From: an uncultured Altererythrobacter sp.
GTDB taxonomy: Bacteria; Pseudomonadota; Alphaproteobacteria; Sphingomonadales; Sphingomonadaceae
Direction of reading: 5' to 3'
DNA: 64,000 nt
Assembly (NCBI GenBank): GCA_947492235.1
Contig: CANLLZ010000001.1
Span: forward strand, 992,001-1,056,000
Part shown: piece by piece, positions 57,331 to 64,000 of the stretch
Numbering within the stretch: position 1 is the stretch's first letter
Layout: each line of letters begins with the position of its first letter
Program-made: the position numbers and the translations under genes
Notes under the pieces: model-generated
Told to the model about the DNA's origin: nothing
What the model saw: the letters and a program-made list of their open reading frames with translations, nothing else
Database searches by the model: none

Positions 57331-57669
57331 TCAGCGCTGTTTGCGCAGGCGGGGATTGGGCTGCAAAGCGTCGATAACCTGCAGGAAATCGTCAAGGCGG
57401 ATAATCCGCTCGAACTGGAAGCCCGCGCGGTTGTCACGCAGCCAGATCACATAGGCTTCGATACGACCCACAACCGGTAGACGAATGATGACCCGGTCGC
57501 CGCGAACGATATCGTGGGCATCGTCGACCATGAAGCCATGGGCGGACAGATTGCTGATATGCAGCTTCAGATCGCCATGCTGGTGATGCTCCGCAATAAC
57601 GGGAAAATCGACCGGATGACGCGCAGCGCGGCGCATATCGGTTACTGTCAGCTGTGCACCCACAGACAT
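57331..57669 (-). CDS. PilZ-domain c-di-GMP-binding protein
   Basis: A 112-residue single-domain protein. The two c-di-GMP-binding elements are present: the RxxxR-type loop RRAARHPVDFPV near the N-terminus and the (D/N)xSxxG motif in LHISNLSAHGFMVDD, followed by beta strands (RGDRVIIRLPVVGRIEAYVIW). It therefore probably senses cyclic di-GMP and acts through an unknown partner. It lies between tyrS and the MFS gene on the minus strand, 114 bp and 38 bp away. Confidence 0.93.
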   Translation of the reverse strand: MSVGAQLTVTDMRRAARHPVDFPVIAEHHQHGDLKLHISNLSAHGFMVDDAHDIVRGDRVIIRLPVVGRIEAYVIWLRDNRAGFQFERIIRLDDFLQVIDALQPNPRLRKQR

Positions 57670-57783
57670 AAATCGCGTCCCTCCGAGCGGTTCTCGTGAA
57701 AGAGCGTTATGGCCGGGATTGGCTGATATTCAGTTAAGCAGGCCTGTCCCGTTATGAAACAAGCATACTGTAATTAAACGATT

Positions 57784-59013
57784 TTATCGCGTCAGGATGG
57801 CGTGTTTCTTTTTGCCAAGGCTTAATTTCGCTTCACTGCCCGCATTAATCTCGATCAGCGTTCCGGGGTCGGTCACCGGTTTCTCGTCCAGCTTCACAGC
57901 CCCTTCCGCCAGCTTGCGCTTCGCTTCCTTGTTCGATGCGGTGAAGCCCAGCTGGGTAAGCACGGCCCCAATGCGCATCCCTTCTTCGCCCACCGAGAGG
58001 GTCGGCAAATCTTCGCCAGCGCCGCCACCCGCAAATGTCTCGCGCGCGGTGGCCTGAGCCGATGCCGCAGCGTCCGCTCCGCGCACCAGAGTGGTCACTT
58101 CATTGGCCAGCACCTCTTTCGCAGCATTGATCTCGCTGCCTTCAAGACTTTCCAGCCTTGCGATCTCGTCAAGCGGGAGGTCGGTGAAGATACGCAGGAA
58201 GTGGCCGACATCGCGGTCATCCACGTTCCGCCAATATTGCCAGAAGTCGTAACCCGGCAGCATGTCCTCGTTGAGCCAGATGGCCCCGTCGACCGACTTG
58301 CCCATCTTCGCGCCATCGGACCGGGTGATGAGCGGGGCGGTGAAGCCGAACAGCTCTGCCCCGTCGATCCGGCGGCCAAGCTCCACGCCATTGATGATAT
58401 TGCCCCACTGGTCGCTGCCGCCCAGTTGCAGACGGCACCCGTAATCGCGTGACAGCTTCAGGTAATCATACGCCTGCATGATCATGTAATTGAATTCAAG
58501 GAAAGTCAGCGGCTGCTCCCGGTCAAGCCGCAGCTTCACCGAATCGAAGGTCAGCATCCGGTTGATGGTGAAATGCGTGCCCACATCGCGCAGCATCTCG
58601 ATATAGCCGAGCTCGCTCAGCCAATCGTCATTGTTGATCAGCACCGCGCCGGTTTCGCTGTCATCGAAGCGCAGGATACGCTCAAAACTTCCCTTGATCG
58701 AAGCAATGTTGCTGGCCAGCTTTTCCTCGGTCAGCATCTGCCGCGTATCATCCCGCCCGGAGGGATCGCCGACCTTCGCCGTGCCGCCGCCCATTACCAC
58801 AATCGGGCGATGTCCCGCTTGCTGCAAGCGGCGCAGCAGCATGATGGAGGCGAGGTTGCCGATATGCAGCGAAGGCGCCGTCGGGTCGAACCCGACATAG
58901 CCGGTGATCGTTTCCTTTGCCGCCAGTTGGTCCAGTGCACCGGCGTCGGTCACCTGGTGCAAATGCCCGCGGCTCGCCAACAATGTCAGCAATTCTGATG
59001 TGTATTCGCTCAT
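57784..59013 (-). CDS. tyrS: Tyrosyl-tRNA synthetase
   Basis: A 409-residue class I aminoacyl-tRNA synthetase. The HIGH motif appears as HIGN in FDPTAPSLHIGNLASIM and the KMSKS loop as KMGKS in SDGAKMGKSVDGAIW. Tyrosine-binding LQLGGSDQWGNIINGVEL and the C-terminal S4 RNA-binding domain (LTQLGFTASNKEAKRKLAEGAVKLDEKPV) are clear. Length is normal for the bacterial TyrRS. It is divergent from the DOMON-like gene. Confidence 0.99.
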   Translation of the reverse strand: MSEYTSELLTLLASRGHLHQVTDAGALDQLAAKETITGYVGFDPTAPSLHIGNLASIMLLRRLQQAGHRPIVVMGGGTAKVGDPSGRDDTRQMLTEEKLASNIASIKGSFERILRFDDSETGAVLINNDDWLSELGYIEMLRDVGTHFTINRMLTFDSVKLRLDREQPLTFLEFNYMIMQAYDYLKLSRDYGCRLQLGGSDQWGNIINGVELGRRIDGAELFGFTAPLITRSDGAKMGKSVDGAIWLNEDMLPGYDFWQYWRNVDDRDVGHFLRIFTDLPLDEIARLESLEGSEINAAKEVLANEVTTLVRGADAAASAQATARETFAGGGAGEDLPTLSVGEEGMRIGAVLTQLGFTASNKEAKRKLAEGAVKLDEKPVTDPGTLIEINAGSEAKLSLGKKKHAILTR

Positions 59014-59102
59014 ACGCAGCGCCTTAGCAGCGGTGATGCAGGCGGGTAAGTGGCTTCAAGTGGCTTGCGGCGCTTTTCAGCCTGCGCGATAGGCGGATGC
59101 AT

Positions 59103-59624
59103 ATGGAACAACTCATTCTCCACCCGTCCTGCGCGCCCGGCCCGATCAAGCGGATCAGCGCAGCCATTCAGCCCACCCCAGACGGATGCCGCGCTAGGTT
59201 CGTGATGGAGGGCGATGTCGGGCGGATTAAAGTCCCGATGCACACACACGGCCAGCGGCAGGACAATCTGTGGAAGACGACGTGCTTCGAAATTTTCTGG
59301 CAACCCGAAGGCGGGACCTATTACCGCGAGTTCAACCTCAGCCCGTCCTCGCAATGGGCGGCGTATGATTTCGACGATTTCAGGCTGAACAGCCGCGATG
59401 CGCCTGTGAGCGCGATGGCCATCGCATGCAGTGCGCATGATGCGAAGCTGGAGCTGGAGGCGAGTCTGGCCAGTGAATTGCCGACGCCTGCTGATGTAGC
59501 GTTGAACGCGGTGGTCGAGGATATGGAAGGCAATATCCAATTCTGGGCGCTGGCTTTCCCGGACGGCAAGCCGGAGTTTCACAGCGAGGTATGCCGGGCC
59601 AAGAAACTGGCGGGCATGCTATGA
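59103..59624 (+). CDS. DOMON-like / CBM9-like carbohydrate-binding protein
   Basis: A 173-residue protein with a beta-sandwich pattern: LWKTTCFEIFWQPEGGTYYREFNLSPSSQWAAYDFDDFR is the DOMON-like type 9 carbohydrate-binding signature, in which Trp and Glu residues bind ligand. No signal peptide is seen, so it is probably cytoplasmic. The second ATG (59103) is preferred over 59097, because AGGCGG sits at proper distance from it. Its stop overlaps the namZ start (ATGA), so the two are coupled and it may deliver or sense the sugar substrate of NamZ. Confidence 0.88.
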   Translation: MEQLILHPSCAPGPIKRISAAIQPTPDGCRARFVMEGDVGRIKVPMHTHGQRQDNLWKTTCFEIFWQPEGGTYYREFNLSPSSQWAAYDFDDFRLNSRDAPVSAMAIACSAHDAKLELEASLASELPTPADVALNAVVEDMEGNIQFWALAFPDGKPEFHSEVCRAKKLAGML

Positions 59625-60832
59625 CGGTGCTGTTCGGCATTGACCGCCTGTTGGCCGACGATGCGTTACTGGCTGAACTGGCAGGTAAGCGAGTGGCGCT
59701 GGTGGCGCACCCTGCCTCCGTGACTGCCGAGCTGACTCATAGCCTGGACGCTTTGATCGCTGCCGGGGTGAATGTGACCAGCGCATTCGGCCCGCAGCAC
59801 GGGCTGAAGGGCGACAAGCAGGACAATATGGTCGAGACAGCGGACGAAACCGATCCGCACTACGGCATCCCGGTGTTCAGCCTTTATGGCGAGGTGCGCC
59901 GCCCGACCGGGCAGATGATGTCGAGCGCGGATGTCTTCCTGTTCGATCTGCAGGACCTTGGCTGCCGGATATACACCTTTGTCACCACGCTCCTCTATCT
60001 GCTGGAGGAGGCGGAGAAGGCGGGCAAATCGGTGTGGGTGCTGGATCGCCCCAATCCCGCCGGTCGCCCGGTAGAAGGGACCAAGCTTGTTCCCGGGAAC
60101 GAGAGCTTTGTCGGCGCAGCGCCAATGCCCATGCGCCATGGTTTGACTCTGGGTGAAATGGGCCACTGGTTTATCGATCATTTCGGTTTGGATGTGGATT
60201 ACCGCGTCGTGGCGATGGAAGGGTGGCAGCCCGAAACAGCACCCGGCTTTGGCTGGCCGACGGACCGCATCTGGATCAATCCTAGCCCCAATGCCGCCAG
60301 TGTGAATATGGCCCGCGCCTATGCCGGGACAGTGATGATCGAAGGCGCGACGCTGAGCGAGGGCAGGGGGACCACGCGCCCGCTGGAAGTGCTGTTCGGC
60401 GCGCCCGATGTGGACGCCAAGGCCGTGCTCGCCGAGATGCGCCGGTTTGCGCCGGAATGGACGGACGGCTGCATCTTACGCGACTGCTGGTTCGAGCCGA
60501 CCTTCCACAAGCACGCCGGCGAGCTGTGCAACGGATTGATGGTTCATGCCGAGGGGCCGACCTACGATCACGCGGCGTTCAAGCCTTGGCGTTTGCAGGC
60601 TCTGGCCTTCAAGGCCGTGCGCAATCTTTATCCCGATTATGACATCTGGCGGGGTACGGATTTCAAATACGAATACACGAATGACGTGCTGGGGATCGAT
60701 GTGATCAATGGCGGGCCGGGATTGCGGAAATGGGTCGATAACCCAGATGCCACGCCAGCCAATCTGGAGGCACTGGCCGCGCCTGATGAGGCCGATTGGT
60801 CAGCGGCTGTCGCCAAACACCTGCTCTATTGA
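59621..60832 (+). CDS. NamZ-family exo-beta-N-acetylmuramidase (DUF1343)
   Basis: A 403-residue protein of the DUF1343 family, whose founding member NamZ removes terminal MurNAc from peptidoglycan fragments. Family blocks: VALVAHPASVTAELTHSLDAL, FGPQHGLKGDKQDNMVE, FDLQDLGCRIYTFVTTLLYLLE, VLDRPNPAGR, EGATLSEGRGTTRPLEVLFGAP and YEYTNDVLGIDVINGGPGLR. The start at 59621 overlaps the preceding stop. There is no signal peptide, so it would act on imported fragments in the cytoplasm (recycling), unlike secreted homologues. It is coupled to the aspartyl hydroxylase gene (TGATG). Confidence 0.93.
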   Translation: MTVLFGIDRLLADDALLAELAGKRVALVAHPASVTAELTHSLDALIAAGVNVTSAFGPQHGLKGDKQDNMVETADETDPHYGIPVFSLYGEVRRPTGQMMSSADVFLFDLQDLGCRIYTFVTTLLYLLEEAEKAGKSVWVLDRPNPAGRPVEGTKLVPGNESFVGAAPMPMRHGLTLGEMGHWFIDHFGLDVDYRVVAMEGWQPETAPGFGWPTDRIWINPSPNAASVNMARAYAGTVMIEGATLSEGRGTTRPLEVLFGAPDVDAKAVLAEMRRFAPEWTDGCILRDCWFEPTFHKHAGELCNGLMVHAEGPTYDHAAFKPWRLQALAFKAVRNLYPDYDIWRGTDFKYEYTNDVLGIDVINGGPGLRKWVDNPDATPANLEALAAPDEADWSAAVAKHLLY

Positions 60833-61836
60833 TGGCGTCGCTGCCACCCGAACCGGCAATCGCGCCCGCCGAAGTCGACCGGCGACTGGCGGACAATCCG
60901 GTCGATCTTGCGGCCCTGCTGGCAAAAGCGGACTGGTCGATGCGTGCAGGCGATCGGCGCTCTGCAGGTGCGCTTTACGCTGCGGCTGCTGGATCGCCCG
61001 ACGCGCAGCATGGCCCGGGATCGCCCGACCGGCAGCGCGCGATGCAGGCCAGCGGCGCTCTGCAGCAAGCCTATATCGATCACATGCTGCAGACCCTGGC
61101 CGCCGCAGGTCATGGACAGTCCGACTGGCATCCGCGCTTCCAGAAAGCGCTCGATATCATGACCGGCCAGCGGGCGCGTGACCCTGTGCAGACAGCCTGG
61201 CCGCAAATGCCGGGGGTCTTCTACTATCCCGATATGCCGAATGTGGATTTTGCCGATCTGTCTGACGCGGATTGGTGGAACGAGGTCGAGCAGGCCACAG
61301 AGATAATCGCCGCAGAGCTCGACTTGGTTCGCGATACCGAAGGAACCTTCGCAGCCTATGTCCACGGCCAGAGCGGCGCGGCCCAGAACGATTATCACGG
61401 CATGCTCGGCAACGATGACTGGAGCAGCCATCATCTGGTCGAGAACGGAGCGGTGCAAGGCGATGCTCCCTCTGCCACGCGGGATGCGCTTGCGCGGGCA
61501 CCCCTATGTGAGATCGACGGACGCACGCCATCGGTGCTTTTCTCCCGCCTCAAACCGGGCGCGCATATCCCGCCGCATACCGGCATGCTCAATTTCCGCT
61601 ATATTTGCCATCTTCCGATTGTCGTCCCCGGCAACGGCGAATTGCGCGTCGGCGCGGCGAGGCGGGCATGGGAGCGGGGCAGGCTGATGGCTTTCGACGA
61701 CACGGTCGAGCACGAGGCGTGGAACCGTTCGGGTGAGGACCGGATCGTGCTGATCTTCGACGTTTGGAAGCCCGAACTGGAAGAAGTCGAGAAGACCCAG
61801 CTGCGCACTCTCTTTGGTGCCGTCGACTCCTTCTAA
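60832..61836 (+). CDS. Aspartyl/asparaginyl beta-hydroxylase-like dioxygenase
   Basis: A 334-residue Fe(II)/2-oxoglutarate-type protein. The N-terminal 100 residues are helical with a TPR-like pattern (LAALLAKADWSMRAGDRRSAGALYAAAAG). The C-terminal AspH jelly roll has the iron-binding histidines in RLKPGAHIPPHTGMLNFRYICHLPIVVP and FDDTVEHEAWNRSGEDRIVLIFDVWKP. It probably hydroxylates Asp or Asn residues of a protein, or a small molecule; the target is unknown. The start at 60832 shares a base with the namZ stop. It is convergent with the VWA gene. Confidence 0.92.
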   Translation: MASLPPEPAIAPAEVDRRLADNPVDLAALLAKADWSMRAGDRRSAGALYAAAAGSPDAQHGPGSPDRQRAMQASGALQQAYIDHMLQTLAAAGHGQSDWHPRFQKALDIMTGQRARDPVQTAWPQMPGVFYYPDMPNVDFADLSDADWWNEVEQATEIIAAELDLVRDTEGTFAAYVHGQSGAAQNDYHGMLGNDDWSSHHLVENGAVQGDAPSATRDALARAPLCEIDGRTPSVLFSRLKPGAHIPPHTGMLNFRYICHLPIVVPGNGELRVGAARRAWERGRLMAFDDTVEHEAWNRSGEDRIVLIFDVWKPELEEVEKTQLRTLFGAVDSF

Positions 61837-61850
61837 GCTGCTCCGGCCAA

Positions 61851-63032
61851 TTACCCTTGCTTGCGGCTCAGCTCGCGCATGGCTTCATCCAGCCCGTCCA
61901 GCGTCAGGCCGTACATCCGGTCATTGACCAGCTGCTTGAGCATCTTCGTGCTTTGCGAGTAGCTCCACTGCTTCTCCGGCACAGGATTGAGCCACACGGT
62001 CGCGGGATAGGTGTTGGTCACGCGCTGCATCCATGTGGCGCCCGCTTCCTCGTTCATATGCTCCACGCTGCCGCCCGCATGGGTGATTTCATAGGGGCTC
62101 ATCGCGGCGTCGCCGATGAAGATCACCTTATAATCATGGCCGTACTTGTGGAGGATATCCCAGGTCTTCGTGCGCTCGCTCCAGCGGCGGCGATTGTCCT
62201 TCCACACGCCTTCATACAGGCAGTTATGGAAGTAGAAGAACTCCATGTTCTTGAACTCGGATGTGGCGGCGCTGAACAGCTCCTCGCATAGCTTGATAAA
62301 CGGATCCATCGACCCGCCGACATCGAGAAACAGCAACAGCTTCACCGCATTGCGGCGTTCGGCGCGCATGTGGATGTCCAGCCAGCCCTGCTTTGCCGTG
62401 CCGTCGATTGTCGCATCCAGATCGAGCTGGTCCTGCGCACCCTCGCGGGCGAAGCGGCGCAAACGGCGCAGCGCCATCTTGATGTTGCGGGTGCCAAGTT
62501 CCTTGGTGTTGTCGAGGTTTTTGAACTCGCGTTTTTCCCACACCTTCACGGCGCGCTTGTGCTTGCTCTCGCCGCCGATGCGCACGCCTTCTGGATTGTA
62601 GCCGCTGTGACCAAAGGGGGAGGTGCCGCCCGTGCCGATCCATTTGTTACCGCCCTCGTGGCGCTTTTCCTGCTCCTCGATCCGCTTCTTCAGCGTCTCC
62701 ATCAGCTCGTCCCAATCGCCGAGCTTCTCGATCTCCGCCATTTCCTCTTCGGTGAGGAACTTCTCGGCGACCGCTTTCAGCCAGTCTTCCGGGATGTCGA
62801 CCGGGTTCTGTCCGTAATCGGTCATCACGCCCTTGAAGACCTTGTGGAACACCTGGTCGAATTTATCGAGCATCCCTTCGTCCTTCACGAAGGTGGCGCG
62901 CGAAAGGTAATAGAACGCCTCGGGCGTCTGCTCGATCACATCCTTATCCAGCGCCTCGAGCAGGGTCAGGTGCTCCTTGAAAGAAGCGCCGATTCCGGCC
63001 TCGCGCAGCTCGTCCATGAAATTGAAAAACAT
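61851..63032 (-). CDS. VWA-domain protein (CoxE-like)
   Basis: A 393-residue soluble protein of the VWA/CoxE-like group, often paired with a MoxR AAA+ ATPase. The start MFFNFMDELREAGIGASFKEHL at 63032 is the conserved N-terminus; the frame runs on upstream only by composition. The MIDAS-like motif reads LFLDVGGSMDPF, DxGxS rather than the usual DxSxS, followed by GDAAMSPYEI as a later metal-contact region. No MoxR gene is adjacent in the window, because the upstream neighbour is divergent. Its role is probably in assembly of a metallo-complex or a chaperone-like function. Confidence 0.9.
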   Translation of the reverse strand: MFFNFMDELREAGIGASFKEHLTLLEALDKDVIEQTPEAFYYLSRATFVKDEGMLDKFDQVFHKVFKGVMTDYGQNPVDIPEDWLKAVAEKFLTEEEMAEIEKLGDWDELMETLKKRIEEQEKRHEGGNKWIGTGGTSPFGHSGYNPEGVRIGGESKHKRAVKVWEKREFKNLDNTKELGTRNIKMALRRLRRFAREGAQDQLDLDATIDGTAKQGWLDIHMRAERRNAVKLLLFLDVGGSMDPFIKLCEELFSAATSEFKNMEFFYFHNCLYEGVWKDNRRRWSERTKTWDILHKYGHDYKVIFIGDAAMSPYEITHAGGSVEHMNEEAGATWMQRVTNTYPATVWLNPVPEKQWSYSQSTKMLKQLVNDRMYGLTLDGLDEAMRELSRKQG

Positions 63033-63159
63033 GCAGTGTCCCTTGTTGCGTCCGGTTCTAGGGGGAGGCGGGACGGTGGGCAAGCTAGCTAATCCGGTTT
63101 TGGGACTCGCCGGAAACATTGCTTGATGTAGGCGCAAAACGCGTTCTACCAATGCCGCC

Positions 63160-64000
63160 ATGGTTGACGGATTCTTTACCATACGCCGCCTCACTGCGGT
63201 TCTGTGTGTCGCCCCGCTAATGGTGCTGAACGCATGCAAGGCAGCGCCCGACGCATCTGTATCGAATGCGTTGGCGCTGGCCCCTGTTGCGGAGGCCACC
63301 ACAGCGAAACTTGCGTCCGCCGTGATTGCCACTGCTCCTGCCAAGGACGAAAAGGCGACCGGGCCCGCTGCGAAAATGCCGCCGGTGATCGGCGATATTC
63401 TGGAAACGGGCACATTGATCGTGATCAGCAAAGGCTCGCAGAACATGCATGTGTTCCGCGACGGCGCGTTGTGGGACAGCTCGCCTGTATCCACCGGCAA
63501 ACGGGGGAAGGAGACGCCCAGCGGTGTCTTCCCGATCCTGCAAAAGAAGGTTTTCCACCGCTCGAACCTCTATTCCAACGCGCCCATGCCGCACATGCAG
63601 CGCCTGACATGGGACGGAATTGCGATCCATGCGGGCCGTTTGCCCGGCTATCCCGCTTCCCACGGCTGCATTCGTCTGCCGAGCGGTTTTGCGAAAGCCT
63701 TGTTCCAGCAGACAAGCCATGAAACGACGGCGGTGGTGGTTGTCGATCAGGCGGTCCACTCGCAGGAACATGCGCGGCAGGTGGCGCTCAGAATGCCGCT
63801 GCCGATTGCGCGTACAGACGGATCGGGCGGCTTGATCCAGAATCCAGAGCCGGAGCTGGTCCAGTTCGCCGATGCTCTGCCGCCAGTGGAGGAAGAAAAG
63901 CCGACAGCGCAAACGCTTCCCACGCGCCTTGCCCAGAGCGGCGAGATCATCCAGCTGGCCGCTGCCACCAGTGCCGGTGCGGCCGAAGACCACTGGTCAA
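63160..64000 (+). CDS. L,D-transpeptidase lipoprotein (runs off right edge)
   Basis: A peptidoglycan cross-linking or anchoring enzyme of the YkuD family; 280 residues are visible. It opens MVDGFFTIRRLTAVLCV with a lipoprotein signal (VLNAC). The YkuD domain starts around residue 85 (GTLIVISKGSQNMHVFRDGA) and has VSTGKRGKETPSGVFPI. The catalytic motif is in IAIHAGRLPGYPASHGCIRLP, with His and Cys at about 160 and 168. The tail is Pro/Glu rich and continues past the window. The start at 63160 is fixed by the signal peptide. It is divergent from the VWA gene. Confidence 0.92.
   Translation, partial: MVDGFFTIRRLTAVLCVAPLMVLNACKAAPDASVSNALALAPVAEATTAKLASAVIATAPAKDEKATGPAAKMPPVIGDILETGTLIVISKGSQNMHVFRDGALWDSSPVSTGKRGKETPSGVFPILQKKVFHRSNLYSNAPMPHMQRLTWDGIAIHAGRLPGYPASHGCIRLPSGFAKALFQQTSHETTAVVVVDQAVHSQEHARQVALRMPLPIARTDGSGGLIQNPEPELVQFADALPPVEEEKPTAQTLPTRLAQSGEIIQLAAATSAGAAEDHWS

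Overview
The window is a GC-rich, almost fully coding stretch of an alphaproteobacterial chromosome. The best guess is the order Sphingomonadales, most likely Erythrobacteraceae. The reasons are the protein sequences themselves, the DUF4170 gene, a glyS-ppdK neighbourhood, a BioC/NDUFAF5-like methyltransferase next to comF, and interspersed palindromic repeats whose translations (RPEPVEG, RQAQDER, SARTG) are typical of that group. The taxon is an inference. I see no integrase, transposase, CRISPR array, rRNA or plasmid function, and most of the window reads as core genome.

Layout. 1-3.6 kb: the 5' part of glyA, rpiB, an M28 peptidase and a lone ParA-type ATPase. 3.8-9.6 kb (minus strand): a macromolecular-synthesis operon yqeY - lipoprotein - dnaG - rpoD - DUF2059-like protein, tightly packed. 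9.8-15.6 kb (plus): carA - two small unknown genes - carB, then greA. 15.6-18.5 kb (minus): GNAT and DUF4170 genes, then four small proteins resembling the YqjD/YqjE (DUF883/holin-X) envelope module. 18.7-24.1 kb: eno, ribH and an unusual ribB, a lytic transglycosylase, a polyproline lipoprotein and tRNA-Lys(CTT). 24.2-25.3 kb: a small winged-helix-like gene divergent from a LuxR solo. 25.4-31.1 kb (minus): the rod-shape operon mreB-mreC-mreD-mrdA-rodA with overlapping genes. 31.3-37.9 kb: mutL, a lipoprotein, MaoC, a glutaredoxin-MauE fusion, DUF1206, ychF and an exported SDR. 38-40.4 kb: a TPR lipoprotein convergent with a PEP-CTERM protein gene that has a near-perfect sigma-54 promoter. 40.5-44.1 kb: pth, rplY and two TraB/GumN paralogues. 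44.2-50.3 kb: glyQ, glyS, ppdK. 50.3-55 kb: methyltransferase, comF, a structured non-coding gap, hisI, MerR and acyl-CoA dehydrogenase. 55-59 kb (minus): cysK, MFS exporter, PilZ, tyrS. 59.1-64 kb: a coupled DOMON-like - NamZ - aspartyl hydroxylase operon, a VWA protein and the start of an L,D-transpeptidase.

Cell-envelope themes recur: MreBCD/PBP2/RodA, a lytic transglycosylase, a NamZ muramidase, an L,D-transpeptidase and several lipoproteins.

The most interesting observations are four. (1) Palindromic REP-doublet elements are inserted in frame inside carA and glyS, with a third between glyQ and glyS, so the elements are translated as protein inserts. (2) A sigma-54 promoter with an upstream dyad drives the PEP-CTERM gene. 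(3) A strongly foldable stretch, with a minus-strand terminator, lies between comF and hisI and may be an undescribed small RNA. (4) A helix-turn-helix-like segment is fused to RibB.
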